Part shown: piece after piece, positions 45,166 to 54,877 of the stretch
Numbering within the stretch: position 1 is the first letter of the stretch
How the letters are laid out: each line of letters starts with the position of its first letter
From: Ornithinimicrobium flavum
GTDB lineage: Bacteria; Actinomycetota; Actinomycetes; Actinomycetales; Dermatophilaceae
Assembly (NCBI RefSeq): GCF_004526345.1
Contig: NZ_CP038213.1
Span: 1,302,001-1,366,000, forward strand
Reading direction: 5' to 3'
Length of the DNA: 64,000 nt
Program-made: the position numbers and the translations under genes
The notes under the pieces: generated by a model
Databases searched by the model: none
The model's input: the letters and a program-made list of their open reading frames with translations, nothing else
What the model was told of the DNA's origin: nothing

Positions 45166-45334
45166 TAGACTCGACGGGCTGCCGCGCCATCTGACGCGCG
45201 GAGCACGCCCCGGGACGAACCGTTCCCGGTGGCCCATGCGGGTGCCGCGAGTTGCACCTGGAGGTAGGTCCGACCGCGCCGGAGTGCGTCGAGGCGAGAA
45301 CCGACCTCGACGATCCGAAGTGATGTGAGCCGCC
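45166..45334 (+). promoter_or_regulatory. Promoter and long 5' leader of DEAD-box helicase gene
   Basis: TAGACT at 45166-45171 is a likely -10, giving a leader of about 155 nt. It contains an 8-bp hairpin (CGTCGAGG 45287-45294 with CCTCGACG 45305-45312) and a possible 14-codon Arg-rich upstream frame. No known riboswitch class was recognised. Confidence 0.5.
45284..45328 (+). CDS. Candidate Arg-rich upstream ORF in helicase leader
   Basis: A 14-codon frame, GTG 45284 to TGA 45328, encodes MRRGENRPRRSEVM and ends 6 nt before the helicase ATG. Too short to prove by coding bias; there is only CGGAG directly before the GTG. It could act as a leader peptide that couples or regulates helicase translation. 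The hairpin at 45287-45312 lies within it. Confidence 0.25.
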   Translation: MRRGENRPRRSEVM

Positions 45335-47692
45335 ATGGCCAAGCCTGTGACCAACCCCTCCGGCGGGAAGAAGCCCCGCCACACCCCTGCCCAGAAGAAG
45401 GCCGCCCGCCAGGCGCGGGAGAAGACCGCCCGCGCCCAGCTCAAGGGTCGTCCTGCGCGGCGTCCCGAGCGGGGTGAGCGGTGGGAGGACCGCGGCGACC
45501 AGCCGCGCAAGGACCGCTGGCGCGAGCGGGACGACGCCGACCCCCGTGGCCGGGGTGACCGTGCGGAGCGTCGCACCTCCTGGCAGGACCGCGACGACCG
45601 CCCGCGCCGGGACGTCCGCACCGACCGCCCGGACCGGGGCGGCTACGACCGGCCCGAACGTGGTGGCTACGACCGCCCTCGCCGCGACGACCGCACCGAC
45701 CGTTCCGACCGCCCGGACCGTGGTGGCTACGACCGTCCCCGCCGCGACGACCGGGGCGAGCGCCGCCCGTTCGCCCAGGGCACCGACCGCAGGGCCCCCG
45801 CCCGCTGGGAGGACCGCGAGGAGCGGGGACACCGCCGCCGTGACGACCAGCGCGAGAGCTTCCCCCGCCGCGAGCACACCTGGCGCGCCCACCGCGAGGA
45901 GCGCGAGGGCCGCAACCCCGAGCGCGGCCGGCACGAGGGCCGCAGCTGGGACGAGGACCGGCGCCGCAGGGACGACCGGTGGGAGTCCAAGGACCGCTTC
46001 GAGCGTCGTGACCGTCCCGACCAGGGCCGCCCCGACCAGGGCCGCTCCGACCGGCCGCAGCGGTTCGACCGCCCGGCCCGCCCCGAGGGCCGGGACGGCT
46101 TCCAGGGTCGTGGCCGCCCCGAGCGCCGTGACGGGTTCCAGGGTCGCGACCGCTTCGACCGTCGTGACGGGTTCGACCGTCGTGAGCGCGACCTGTCGCG
46201 GTCCGGTGACGACGCCTTCGCCGAGGCGGAGGCCGAGCGCGACGAGGCCGACGCGGCCTACCAGGCGCGCCGCTCGGCGACCCGGGCCGAGGACAGCTCC
46301 GCCCAGGTGACGCAGGACAACGGGTTCGCCGCCATGGGCCTGCACGACGAGCTCGTGGCCGCGCTGGCCCGGATCGGCATCACCTCCCCGTTCCCGATCC
46401 AGGCCGCCACCATCCCCGACGCCCTGGAGGGTCGCGACCTGCTCGGCCGCGGACAGACCGGCTCGGGCAAGACGATGGCCTTCGGGCTGCCGATGCTGCA
46501 CCGGCTCTCCAGCCGGCCCCGGGCGGTGCCCCACCGTCCGCGCGCCATCATCCTCAGCCCCACCCGTGAGCTGGCGATGCAGAGCGTCGACGCGTTGACC
46601 CCGCTGATGCGCGCCGTCGACCGGCGCTTCGTCCTCGTCGCGGGCGGCATGTCCTACACCCCCCAGATGAAGGCCCTCGAGAAGGGAGTCGACGTCCTGA
46701 TCGCCACCCCGGGTCGGCTCATCGACCTCATCGACCGGGGCGCGGTCGACCTGTCCGAGGTCGAGGTCACCGTGCTCGACGAGGCCGACCACATGGCCGA
46801 GATGGGCTTCGTCGAGGCGATCACCCAGGTCCTCGACCTCACCCCGGCCGACGGGCAGCGGATGCTCTTCTCCGCGACCCTGGACCACGGTGTCGACCGG
46901 GTGGCCAAGGCCTACCTCACCGACCCCGTGACCCACTCCACGGACGACGTGTCGGCCAGCGTCGAGACGATGGCCCACCACGTCTTCCTCGTCCACCCGC
47001 ACGACAAGAAGTCGATCACCGCGGCGATCGCCAACCGTCCGGGCCGCACCGTCGTCTTCTGCCGCACCAAGCTGGGCGCCGACCGCATCGCCCTCCAGCT
47101 GCGCGAGTCCGGTGTCTTCGCCGCGGCGCTCCACGGTGGGCTCAACCAGGCCCAGCGCACGCGGGTGCTCGACGCGTTCAAGTCCAGCCAGCTGCCGGTG
47201 CTGGTGGCCACCGACGTGGCCGCCCGCGGCATCCACGTCGACGACGTCTCCCTGGTGCTGCAGGTCGACCCGCCGGCGGACCACAAGGACTACCTGCACC
47301 GCTCCGGCCGCACCGCCCGCGCCGGCGAGGACGGCGTCGTGGTCACCCTGGCCCTTCCGCACCAGCGCCGGCAGGTCAAGCGGCTGCTCGAGCAGGCCGG
47401 CGTGCAGACCGAGCCCCAGGAGGTCCGGCCCGAGGACACCGCGGTCATCGAGACCGCCGGTGGCTCCGTGCCGACCGCCGAGCCGGTCCTGCAGAGCCAG
47501 CTCGACGAGATCCTCCGCCCGCGTCGGCCCCAGGGCCGCGGCGGCCGCCGCCCCGGCGGTCGCCCCGGCGGTGCCGGCGGACGGTATGGAGACCGCCCGC
47601 GCCGCGAGGGCGGCCCGCGCCGCGAGGGCGGCCCCCGTCGCGAGGGTGGCCCCCGTCGGGACGACCGGCCGGACTGGCGCCCGCGCGGCTGA
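45335..47692 (+). CDS. DEAD-box RNA helicase with disordered Arg/Gly/Asp-rich arms
   Basis: ATP-dependent RNA helicase for ribosome assembly, RNA decay or cold adaptation (RhlE/DeaD-like). It has 785 aa. The first roughly 320 residues are low-complexity, with imperfect units such as DRPDRGGYDRPRRDDR and DGFQGRGRPERRDGF. The helicase core follows: Q-motif FPIQAATIP, GRGQTGSGKTMAFG (motif I), PTRELAMQ, DEAD in VLDEADHMAEMGF, SAT in MLFSATLDHG, and HRSGRTARAG (motif VI). The C-terminus carries three to four GGPRRE repeats. Such arms bind RNA and favour condensates. ATG 45335 is the family-like MAKPVTN start. Confidence 0.93.
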   Translation: MAKPVTNPSGGKKPRHTPAQKKAARQAREKTARAQLKGRPARRPERGERWEDRGDQPRKDRWRERDDADPRGRGDRAERRTSWQDRDDRPRRDVRTDRPDRGGYDRPERGGYDRPRRDDRTDRSDRPDRGGYDRPRRDDRGERRPFAQGTDRRAPARWEDREERGHRRRDDQRESFPRREHTWRAHREEREGRNPERGRHEGRSWDEDRRRRDDRWESKDRFERRDRPDQGRPDQGRSDRPQRFDRPARPEGRDGFQGRGRPERRDGFQGRDRFDRRDGFDRRERDLSRSGDDAFAEAEAERDEADAAYQARRSATRAEDSSAQVTQDNGFAAMGLHDELVAALARIGITSPFPIQAATIPDALEGRDLLGRGQTGSGKTMAFGLPMLHRLSSRPRAVPHRPRAIILSPTRELAMQSVDALTPLMRAVDRRFVLVAGGMSYTPQMKALEKGVDVLIATPGRLIDLIDRGAVDLSEVEVTVLDEADHMAEMGFVEAITQVLDLTPADGQRMLFSATLDHGVDRVAKAYLTDPVTHSTDDVSASVETMAHHVFLVHPHDKKSITAAIANRPGRTVVFCRTKLGADRIALQLRESGVFAAALHGGLNQAQRTRVLDAFKSSQLPVLVATDVAARGIHVDDVSLVLQVDPPADHKDYLHRSGRTARAGEDGVVVTLALPHQRRQVKRLLEQAGVQTEPQEVRPEDTAVIETAGGSVPTAEPVLQSQLDEILRPRRPQGRGGRRPGGRPGGAGGRYGDRPRREGGPRREGGPRREGGPRRDDRPDWRPRG

Positions 47693-47704
47693 GCCGGTCC
47701 TGCG

Positions 47705-48193
47705 ATGAGCGACGCGCGCCACCAGGCAGGCCTTCCCGGGCCTGACCTGGTGGCGCGCGCGTTCGTCGAGGCCTGGGCCGACCGGGACGCGCGCGCGATC
47801 GCGGACCTCTTCGTGGAGGACGCCGACTTCGTCAACGTTGTGGGCCTGTGGTGGCGCGACCGGGACCGGATCGAGCAGGCGCACGCCTACGGCTTCGAGC
47901 GGATCTTCGGCCGGAGCACCATGACCCTGGGCCGGGTGCGGACCAGGCGGCTGGGGGAGGACGTCGCCGTGGTGCACGCAGCCTGGCGCATCGAGGGCCA
48001 GAGCGCCCCGGACGGCGGCGACGGTCCCGGCGACCGGTCGGGCGTGCTCGTCTTCGTCATGGCCCGGTCGGCGGACGGCTGGCGGGCCGTGGCCGCGCAG
48101 AACACCGACCGCGTGCCGGGTGCGGACACCCTGGTCACCGGCCCTGCCGGGACGCCCGGGGTGAGGGGCGCCTCATACCGACAGGGCCGGTGA
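47705..48193 (+). CDS. SgcJ/EcaC-type SnoaL-like (NTF2 fold) protein
   Basis: A 162-aa NTF2-like protein. Typical segments are ARAFVEAWADRDARAIADLF, DFVNVVGLWWRDRDRI and VAVVHAAWRIEGQ, ending in VFVMARSADGWRAVAAQNTD. Members act as small-molecule-binding or uncharacterised proteins; no catalytic role can be given. The first 20 codons coincide with a long hairpin that looks like the helicase terminator (47713-47759), so the true start may be a downstream GTG near 47750, which would still leave the fold complete. It follows the helicase by 12 nt and converges with the transporter gene (9 nt). Confidence 0.75.
   Translation: MSDARHQAGLPGPDLVARAFVEAWADRDARAIADLFVEDADFVNVVGLWWRDRDRIEQAHAYGFERIFGRSTMTLGRVRTRRLGEDVAVVHAAWRIEGQSAPDGGDGPGDRSGVLVFVMARSADGWRAVAAQNTDRVPGADTLVTGPAGTPGVRGASYRQGR
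47713..47759 (+). terminator. Long hairpin, probable helicase terminator
   Basis: CGCGCGCCACCAGGCAGGCC (47713-47732) pairs with 47739-47759 over 20 bp with one bulged base and a 6-nt loop. It lies inside the annotated start of the next gene. Confidence 0.65.
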
Positions 48194-48202
48194 GTCTGCT
48201 GG

Positions 48203-49579
48203 TCAGGGGTTGGGGCCGACGAGGAGCAGCCCGACGATGAGCACCGCGCCGAGCGCGAGCATGACCACCATCGTGTAGCCGAGGATGTCGCGGATCCGCA
48301 GCCTGGCGATCGCCAGCAGCGGCAGCGCCCAGAAGGGCTGGATGAGGTTGGTGATCTGGTCGCCGTAGGACAGCGCCATGATCGCCACCTCCGGGTCGAC
48401 CCCGAGCTGCTCGGCGGCGGTGAGCAGGACCGGGCCCTGGACCGCGGCCTGGCCGCCGCCCGAGGGCACGAAGAAGTTCACCAGACCGGCCGACAGGAAC
48501 GCCAGCGCGCCGAAGGTCGCCGGGGTGGACACGGCGACGATGGAGTCGGACAGCACGGCGATGAGGCCGGTGCCGCCCATGATGCCCATGATGCCGGCGT
48601 AGAGCGGGAACTGCAGCAGGATCTCGCCGACGTTGGAGGCGCCGCGCTTGGTCAGCTCGACGAGCACGAAGGGGTTGCCCACGAGCAGCAGGACCAGCGT
48701 GAGGAAGGTCCAGTTCACGATGTCCAGGGTGAGGGTGCCGCCGTCCCGGAAGTGCAGGACGAGATAGAGCGCCAGGAGCAGACCGGGGACGAGGGTCACC
48801 AGGCGGCTGGCGTCGAGGCGGTCGGCGGGGGTCTCCACGTCGTAGGTGATCGACTCGTCCTCCATCTGGTGCTCGGGCATCTCGTGCACCGGGTCGCCCT
48901 TCCTCGGCGCGAGCAGGGCGTAGCAGGCGGCGAGGACGGCGAGGCAGACCGCGAGGATGAGCAGGTTCCAGACCGAGAAGATCGTGTCGGACAGCGGGAT
49001 CGTGCCGCCGAGCTGCTCGGCCAGGAAGCTGTCGGGGGTGGCGGCGGTCAGGGGCGCCGAGCCGCTGTACCCCATGTGCCACACCGCCATGCCGGAGTAG
49101 CCGCCGGCCACGAGCAGGGGGAAGTGCAGCTTCTCGCCGCGGCGCCGGGCTGCCGCGGCGACCTGCGTGGCCATGATGGCCCCGACGATGAGACCCAGTC
49201 CCCAGGTCAGCAGGGCGGAGACGGCGGTGACCAGCGCCACGAAGACGTAGGGCATGACCCGGCCGCGGGGGATGTCGGCGAGCCGCACCAGCAGCGCCCG
49301 CACCGGGCCGGTGTTGGCCAGGATGTAGCCCAGCAGGAGGATGAGCGCCATCTGGGTCATGAAGGCGAGCAGGCCGGCGAGCCCGTCGCCCCAGGCCCGG
49401 ACGACGTCCAGGGGACCCGAGTCCGTCAGGAGCAGCGCGCCGATCATGACGATGACGGTCAGCACGATCGCGAAGACCAGCGCCGAGGGGATGAACCGCT
49501 CGACCAGCGTGTTGACCGGACCCATCATCCGGCTGACGCCGGAGCGCGGTCGGGTGGGGGTGGGCGAGGGGGGAGTCAT
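48203..49579 (-). CDS. Short-chain fatty acid transporter (AtoE family)
   Basis: Inner-membrane carrier of 458 aa with about ten to twelve helices, of the AtoE/TIGR00366 family that takes up short-chain fatty acids. Characteristic parts are NTLVERFIPSALVFAIVLTV at the N-terminus, WGDGLAGLLAFMTQMALILL, the GYSGMAVWHMGYSGSAPL loop, NFFVPSGGGQAAVQGPVL and YGDQITNLIQPFWALPLL. ATG 49579 has AAGGAGCAGG upstream; a GTG-like extension is not supported. It is divergent from gdhA. With icmF further along the window, use of branched or short fatty acids is possible but not proven. Confidence 0.88.
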   Translation of the reverse strand: MTPPSPTPTRPRSGVSRMMGPVNTLVERFIPSALVFAIVLTVIVMIGALLLTDSGPLDVVRAWGDGLAGLLAFMTQMALILLLGYILANTGPVRALLVRLADIPRGRVMPYVFVALVTAVSALLTWGLGLIVGAIMATQVAAAARRRGEKLHFPLLVAGGYSGMAVWHMGYSGSAPLTAATPDSFLAEQLGGTIPLSDTIFSVWNLLILAVCLAVLAACYALLAPRKGDPVHEMPEHQMEDESITYDVETPADRLDASRLVTLVPGLLLALYLVLHFRDGGTLTLDIVNWTFLTLVLLLVGNPFVLVELTKRGASNVGEILLQFPLYAGIMGIMGGTGLIAVLSDSIVAVSTPATFGALAFLSAGLVNFFVPSGGGQAAVQGPVLLTAAEQLGVDPEVAIMALSYGDQITNLIQPFWALPLLAIARLRIRDILGYTMVVMLALGAVLIVGLLLVGPNP

Positions 49580-49617
49580 GGACCTGCTCCTTCTCGGAGG
49601 GGAACCGGGAGGCATAG

Positions 49618-50997
<1,380 letters not shown>

Positions 50998-51000
50998 GGC

Positions 51001-51019
51001 GGGCGCATACGATGCGCCC
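51001..51019. promoter_or_regulatory. Palindrome overlapping -10 of oxidoreductase gene
   Basis: GGGCGCAT-ACG-ATGCGCCC is a perfect inverted repeat. It contains the -10 candidate TACGAT (51008-51013), 6 nt before ATG 51020, so it could be an operator, or a terminator of gdhA. Confidence 0.5.
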
Positions 51020-52570
51020 ATGATCACCTCCCACGACGTCGTGGTGGTCGGCGGTGGCCACAACGGCCTCACCGCCGCCGCCTACCTGGCCCGCGCCGGC
51101 CGCTCGGTCCTGCTGCTCGAGCGGTCCCCGCAGCTGGGAGGGGCGACGGTCTCCGCGCAGGCCTTCCCCGGGATCGAGGCCCGGCTGTCCCGCTACTCCT
51201 ACCTCGTCAGCCTGGTGCCGCAGCAGATCGTCTCCGACCTGGGCCTCAACCTGCGACTGGCCCGCCGCCGGTACTCGTCCTACACGCCGGTCCCGGGCGA
51301 GGACGTCGGGCTGCTCGTCGACCACCACGACGAGCAGGCGACCGCGGCGTCCTTCGCGGCGGTCGGCGCGGCCGACGACGCCGCCCGCTGGGCCCGGTTC
51401 TACGCCCGCACCGGCGAGCTGGCCCGCGCGATCTGGCCGACGATGACCGAGCCCCTGCTCCGGCGGCACGACCTGGCCTCCCGCGTCGGGGACCCCGGTC
51501 TCGTCCGCGACTTCCTCGAGCGCCCGCTGGGCGAGGTGGTCGAGGCCAGCATCGCCTCCGACCTGGTCCGCGGGGTGGTGCTGACCGACGGGCTGATCTC
51601 CACCTTCGCCCAGGCGCACGAGGCCGACCTGCGGCACAACGTCTGCTTCCTCTACCACGTCGTCGGCGGCGGCACGGGGGACTGGGACGTCCCGGTGGGG
51701 GGCATGGGCGAGGTGTCCGGCCAGCTCGCGCGGGTCGCGGCCGACGCCGGCGCGCAGCTGCGCACGGGGGCCACGGTCACGGCCGTCGAGGACGGGGCGG
51801 TCACCTGGGTCGACGCCGAGGGTATGGAGCACCGCGCCACCGCAGGGCTGGTCCTGTGGGCGGCGGCCCCCGCGGTGCTCGACGACCTGATGGGCACGAC
51901 CGGGAACCGGGTCGAGGGGGCGCAGGTCAAGGTCAACATGCTGCTCTCCCGCCTGCCCCGGCTGCGCGAGCCCGGGATCGACCCGGCGGCGGCCTTCGGC
52001 GGGACCTTCCACATCAACGAGACCTACACCCAGATCCAGACCGCCTACGACGCCGCGGTCGCCGGGCGGGTGCCGGACCCGATGCCGGCGGAGATCTACT
52101 GCCACTCGATCACCGACCCGAGCATCCTGTCGCCGCAGCTGCAGGCCGACGGGGTGCACACGCTCACCGTCTTCACGCTGCAGACACCCGACCGGCTGCT
52201 CGACGACGTCGCCGACCACGCCCGGGCGCGCGCCGACCTGGAGCGAGCCGTGCTCGACTCGCTCTCCTCGGTGCTGGCCGAGCCCATCGAGGACGTCGTC
52301 CTGCGGGACGAGCAGGGTCGGCTCTGCGTGGAGACCCGGACCACCCGCGACCTGCAGGACTCCCTGGCCATGCCGGGCGGCAACATCTTCCACGCGCCGC
52401 TCACCTGGCCCTGGGCCGACGACGACGCACCGCTGGACTCGGCGGCGCAGCGCTGGGGCGTGGACACGCCATACCCGGGCGTCCTGCTGGCCGGGGCGGG
52501 CTCCCGCCGCGGTGGCGGGGTCAGCGGCCTGGGCGGCTACCACGCCGCCCGGGCCGTCCTCGACGGCTGA
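51020..52570 (+). CDS. Phytoene-dehydrogenase-like FAD-dependent oxidoreductase
   Basis: A 516-aa flavoprotein of the amine-oxidase/CrtI-related family, closest in layout to PYROXD2-like proteins. The FAD-binding site is VVVVGGGHNGLTAAAYLARAG (residues 7-27) followed by LLLERSPQLGGATVS. The C-terminus has GVLLAGAGSRRGGGVSGLGGYHAARAVL, the second flavin-contact motif. There is no signal peptide. No carotenoid genes are adjacent, so a carotenoid role should not be assumed. ATG 51020 fits a leaderless start, and a palindrome covers its -10. It converges with the MetS gene. Confidence 0.88.
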   Translation: MITSHDVVVVGGGHNGLTAAAYLARAGRSVLLLERSPQLGGATVSAQAFPGIEARLSRYSYLVSLVPQQIVSDLGLNLRLARRRYSSYTPVPGEDVGLLVDHHDEQATAASFAAVGAADDAARWARFYARTGELARAIWPTMTEPLLRRHDLASRVGDPGLVRDFLERPLGEVVEASIASDLVRGVVLTDGLISTFAQAHEADLRHNVCFLYHVVGGGTGDWDVPVGGMGEVSGQLARVAADAGAQLRTGATVTAVEDGAVTWVDAEGMEHRATAGLVLWAAAPAVLDDLMGTTGNRVEGAQVKVNMLLSRLPRLREPGIDPAAAFGGTFHINETYTQIQTAYDAAVAGRVPDPMPAEIYCHSITDPSILSPQLQADGVHTLTVFTLQTPDRLLDDVADHARARADLERAVLDSLSSVLAEPIEDVVLRDEQGRLCVETRTTRDLQDSLAMPGGNIFHAPLTWPWADDDAPLDSAAQRWGVDTPYPGVLLAGAGSRRGGGVSGLGGYHAARAVLDG

Positions 52571-52587
52571 CCCTGCCGGGCCCGGGA

Positions 52588-52770
52588 TCAGGTGTCGCGC
52601 ATCGGGCGCGGCAGGTGCTCCCGGGTCTCGTCGTCCCTGACCAGGTCGGGGTCCTCGTACGGTGTGTCGTGCGCGAGCGGCTTGGCGCGCAGGAAGAGGA
52701 TGCTGGCGATGAGACACCCCCAGACGAGGGTGAGGGCCAGGATCATCATGACGACGGCGGACGTGCTCAT
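52588..52770 (-). CDS. metS: MetS-like small subunit of NSS transporter
   Basis: A 60-aa protein with one membrane helix (MSTSAVVMMILALTLVWGCLIASILFL is helix-like from about residue 4 to 27) and a charged C-terminal tail. It matches the methionine/alanine importer small-subunit family, first described as MetS in Corynebacterium, and its place directly after the large subunit supports this. ATG 52770 overlaps the MetP stop by ATGA (52767-52770), so the two are co-translated. Confidence 0.85.
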   Translation of the reverse strand: MSTSAVVMMILALTLVWGCLIASILFLRAKPLAHDTPYEDPDLVRDDETREHLPRPMRDT

Positions 52771-54347
52771 CGGGTCTCCTCCTGCCGGGGCAGATCGGGG
52801 CGGGCCAGCGGCTCGGGCTCCTCGGGGAGGGCCGGCCAGGGGCGGAAGTCGGGGTTGTCGCGGCCGCGCCAGGGCACGGCCGAGAGCAGCGCGGCGGCGA
52901 CGACGACGAAGCCGAGCATGCCCCACCCGAAGACGTTGAGGTACCACTGCGGCAGGCCCTCGTAGCCCTCGGTGATGAGCACCACGACCCGCTGCACCAG
53001 CATCCAGCCCAGGTAGAGCGGGGCCAGCGCACCGATGAGCAGCACCCACCACCGGCCCAGCTTGAAGGTGGACACCGCGTTGAGGTGCCGGCGCAGCACG
53101 TCGCCCTTGCGGAAGACCCAGATGACCAGGATCGCCATCGCGATGGCCGAGAAGACGATCCCGATGTTGTTGGCCCACTGGTCGACGGTGTCCAGCGCGA
53201 GCAGGCCCGAGGTGGTGGAGAAGAGCGCCAGCGACAGGACGGCGCAGATCGCCGAGACGGTGACCGCCGAGGCCCGTTGCCCCAGGCCGAACTTCTCCTG
53301 CACCGACGCCGCGACCCCGAGCAGGATCGAGATGATCGAGGTGAAGCCGGCCAGCACCAGCGAGCCGAAGAAGATGACGCCGAAGATGTTGCCGCCGGGC
53401 ATCTGGCTGATGACGGCCGGGAAGGTCACGAACGACAGGATCGGACCGGTGAGCCCCTCCAGGTCGCCCACGGCGATGTTCTGCTGGGCGGCCATGAAGC
53501 CCAGCGTCGCGAAGACGCCGATGCCGGCGAGCAGCTCGAAGCTGGAGTTGGCGAAGGCCACGACCAGGCCGGAGGTGGTCATGTTGGCCTTGCGACGCTG
53601 GAAGGAGGCGTAGGTCACCATGATGCCGAAGGCGATGGACAGGCTGAAGAAGATCTGGCTGTAGGCGGCGATCCACACGTTGGCGTCGGCCAACGCCGCC
53701 CAGTCGGGGGTGAAGAACTCGTCCAGCCCGGCGAAGGCGCCCTCCAGGGTGAGGGCGCGGACGACCAGACCGACGAAGGCGACGAAGAGCAGGGGGATGA
53801 AGATGATGTTGACCCGCTGGACGCCGTTGGCCACGCCCAGGGCCAGGACGACCAGCACGGCCACCCAGACCAGCACGAGCGGGATGGTGACGCCGGCCAC
53901 GAGGCTCGTGGACAGCTCGGGGTCGCCGACCTGCAGGTAGTCGTTGAGGAAGAACGATCGTGGGTCGTCGCCCCAGCGCAGGTCGAAGGCGAAGACGAAG
54001 TAGGACAGCGACCACGCGATGACGGCGGCGTAGTAGACCGCGATGACGAACGACAGCATGATCTGGAACCAGCCGAGCGTCTCCGCGGGCCGCGCCATCC
54101 GCCGGTAGGCCAGCGGTGCCGCCCCCCGGTAGCGGTGGCCGATCGCGTAGTCGAGGAAGAGGATCGGGATGCCGGCGGTGAGCAGGGCCACGAGGTAGGG
54201 GATGAGGAAGGCCCCGCCGCCGTTCTCGTAGGCCACGCCGGGGAAGCGCCAGATGTTGCCCAGGCCGACGGCCGAGCCGATGGCCGCCAGGATGAAGCCG
54301 GTGGAGCTGGTCCAGGTCTCACGCCCGTCCGCGCCGCGCTGTGCCAC
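52767..54347 (-). CDS. metP: Sodium-dependent amino acid transporter (NSS/MetP family)
   Basis: Sodium symporter of the neurotransmitter-sodium-symporter family, 526 aa with about twelve helices; it matches MetP (methionine/alanine uptake). Helix 1 has the unwound sodium-site motif FILAAIGSAVGLGNIWRFPG (about 18-37) and GGGAFLIPYL follows. Other conserved parts are SYFVFAF, FFSLSIAFGIMVTYASFQ and FAGFTSIISILLG-type helix 8 sequence (LAGFTSIISILLGVAAS). GTG 54347 has AGGAGGTT upstream. The 3' end overlaps metS. Substrate assignment rests mainly on the paired small subunit. Confidence 0.9.
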   Translation of the reverse strand: MAQRGADGRETWTSSTGFILAAIGSAVGLGNIWRFPGVAYENGGGAFLIPYLVALLTAGIPILFLDYAIGHRYRGAAPLAYRRMARPAETLGWFQIMLSFVIAVYYAAVIAWSLSYFVFAFDLRWGDDPRSFFLNDYLQVGDPELSTSLVAGVTIPLVLVWVAVLVVLALGVANGVQRVNIIFIPLLFVAFVGLVVRALTLEGAFAGLDEFFTPDWAALADANVWIAAYSQIFFSLSIAFGIMVTYASFQRRKANMTTSGLVVAFANSSFELLAGIGVFATLGFMAAQQNIAVGDLEGLTGPILSFVTFPAVISQMPGGNIFGVIFFGSLVLAGFTSIISILLGVAASVQEKFGLGQRASAVTVSAICAVLSLALFSTTSGLLALDTVDQWANNIGIVFSAIAMAILVIWVFRKGDVLRRHLNAVSTFKLGRWWVLLIGALAPLYLGWMLVQRVVVLITEGYEGLPQWYLNVFGWGMLGFVVVAAALLSAVPWRGRDNPDFRPWPALPEEPEPLARPDLPRQEETR

Positions 54348-54386
54348 GGGGGAACCTCCTTCGTCGGTGGATGCCGTGGGGGAAGG

Positions 54387-54839
54387 CTACTCCCGCAGGT
54401 GCCGCAGCGCGAGGAGGTCGACGGCATACCCGTAGCCGTGCACGCCGGCCCCGGCGATGACCGCCTCCGCGACGGGGGAGAGGTATGAGGTGTGCCGGAA
54501 GGGCTCCCGCGCGTGCGTGTTGGACAGGTGGACCTCCACGACGGGCAGCCGGGTGGCCTTCACGGCGTCCAGCAGGGCGACCGAGGTGTGGGTGTAGGCG
54601 GCGGCGTTGAGCACGACCCCGAGGACCTCGCCGGACGCGGCCGCCTCGTGCAGCGCGTCGACGAGCTCACCCTCGTGGTTGCTCTGCCGGCACTCGACCT
54701 GCAGGCCGTGGGACGCCGCCATCCGGGCACAGAGGGCCTCCACGTCGGTCAGCGTCGCGGTGCCGTAGATCTCCGGCTCCCGGGTGCCGAGCAGGTTGAG
54801 GTTGGGGCCGTTGAGCACCAGGATCCGGCGGGAGGTCAT
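54387..54839 (-). CDS. aroQ: Type II 3-dehydroquinate dehydratase
   Basis: Third step of the shikimate pathway, trans-dehydration to 3-dehydroshikimate. The 150-aa length is normal. Signature segments are [21 protein letters not shown] (N-terminal, with catalytic Arg and Tyr), [15 protein letters not shown] and [19 protein letters not shown] (substrate-binding Asn and catalytic His nearby, in [15 protein letters not shown]). ATG 54839 has CACGAT 6 nt upstream. It is alone on its strand, divergent from the DUF429 gene and far from other aro genes. Confidence 0.94.
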   Translation of the reverse strand: MTSRRILVLNGPNLNLLGTREPEIYGTATLTDVEALCARMAASHGLQVECRQSNHEGELVDALHEAAASGEVLGVVLNAAAYTHTSVALLDAVKATRLPVVEVHLSNTHAREPFRHTSYLSPVAEAVIAGAGVHGYGYAVDLLALRHLRE

Positions 54840-54851
54840 GCCCAGATCGTG
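54840..54851 (-). promoter_or_regulatory. Putative -10 of aroQ
   Basis: Minus-strand CACGAT (54851-54846), 6 nt before ATG 54839. Confidence 0.3.
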
Positions 54852-54864
54852 GCACAGCCGCCGT

Positions 54865-54877
54865 TAGGCTGGCGCGC
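54865..54877 (+). promoter_or_regulatory. Putative -10 of DUF429 gene
   Basis: TAGGCT at 54865-54870, 7 nt before ATG 54878; back-to-back with the aroQ promoter in a 38-bp gap. Confidence 0.45.

Noticed and set aside
51020..52570. Carotenoid (phytoene) desaturase
   Set aside because: No crtB, crtE or other carotenoid gene adjacent; the family includes many enzymes of unknown substrate.
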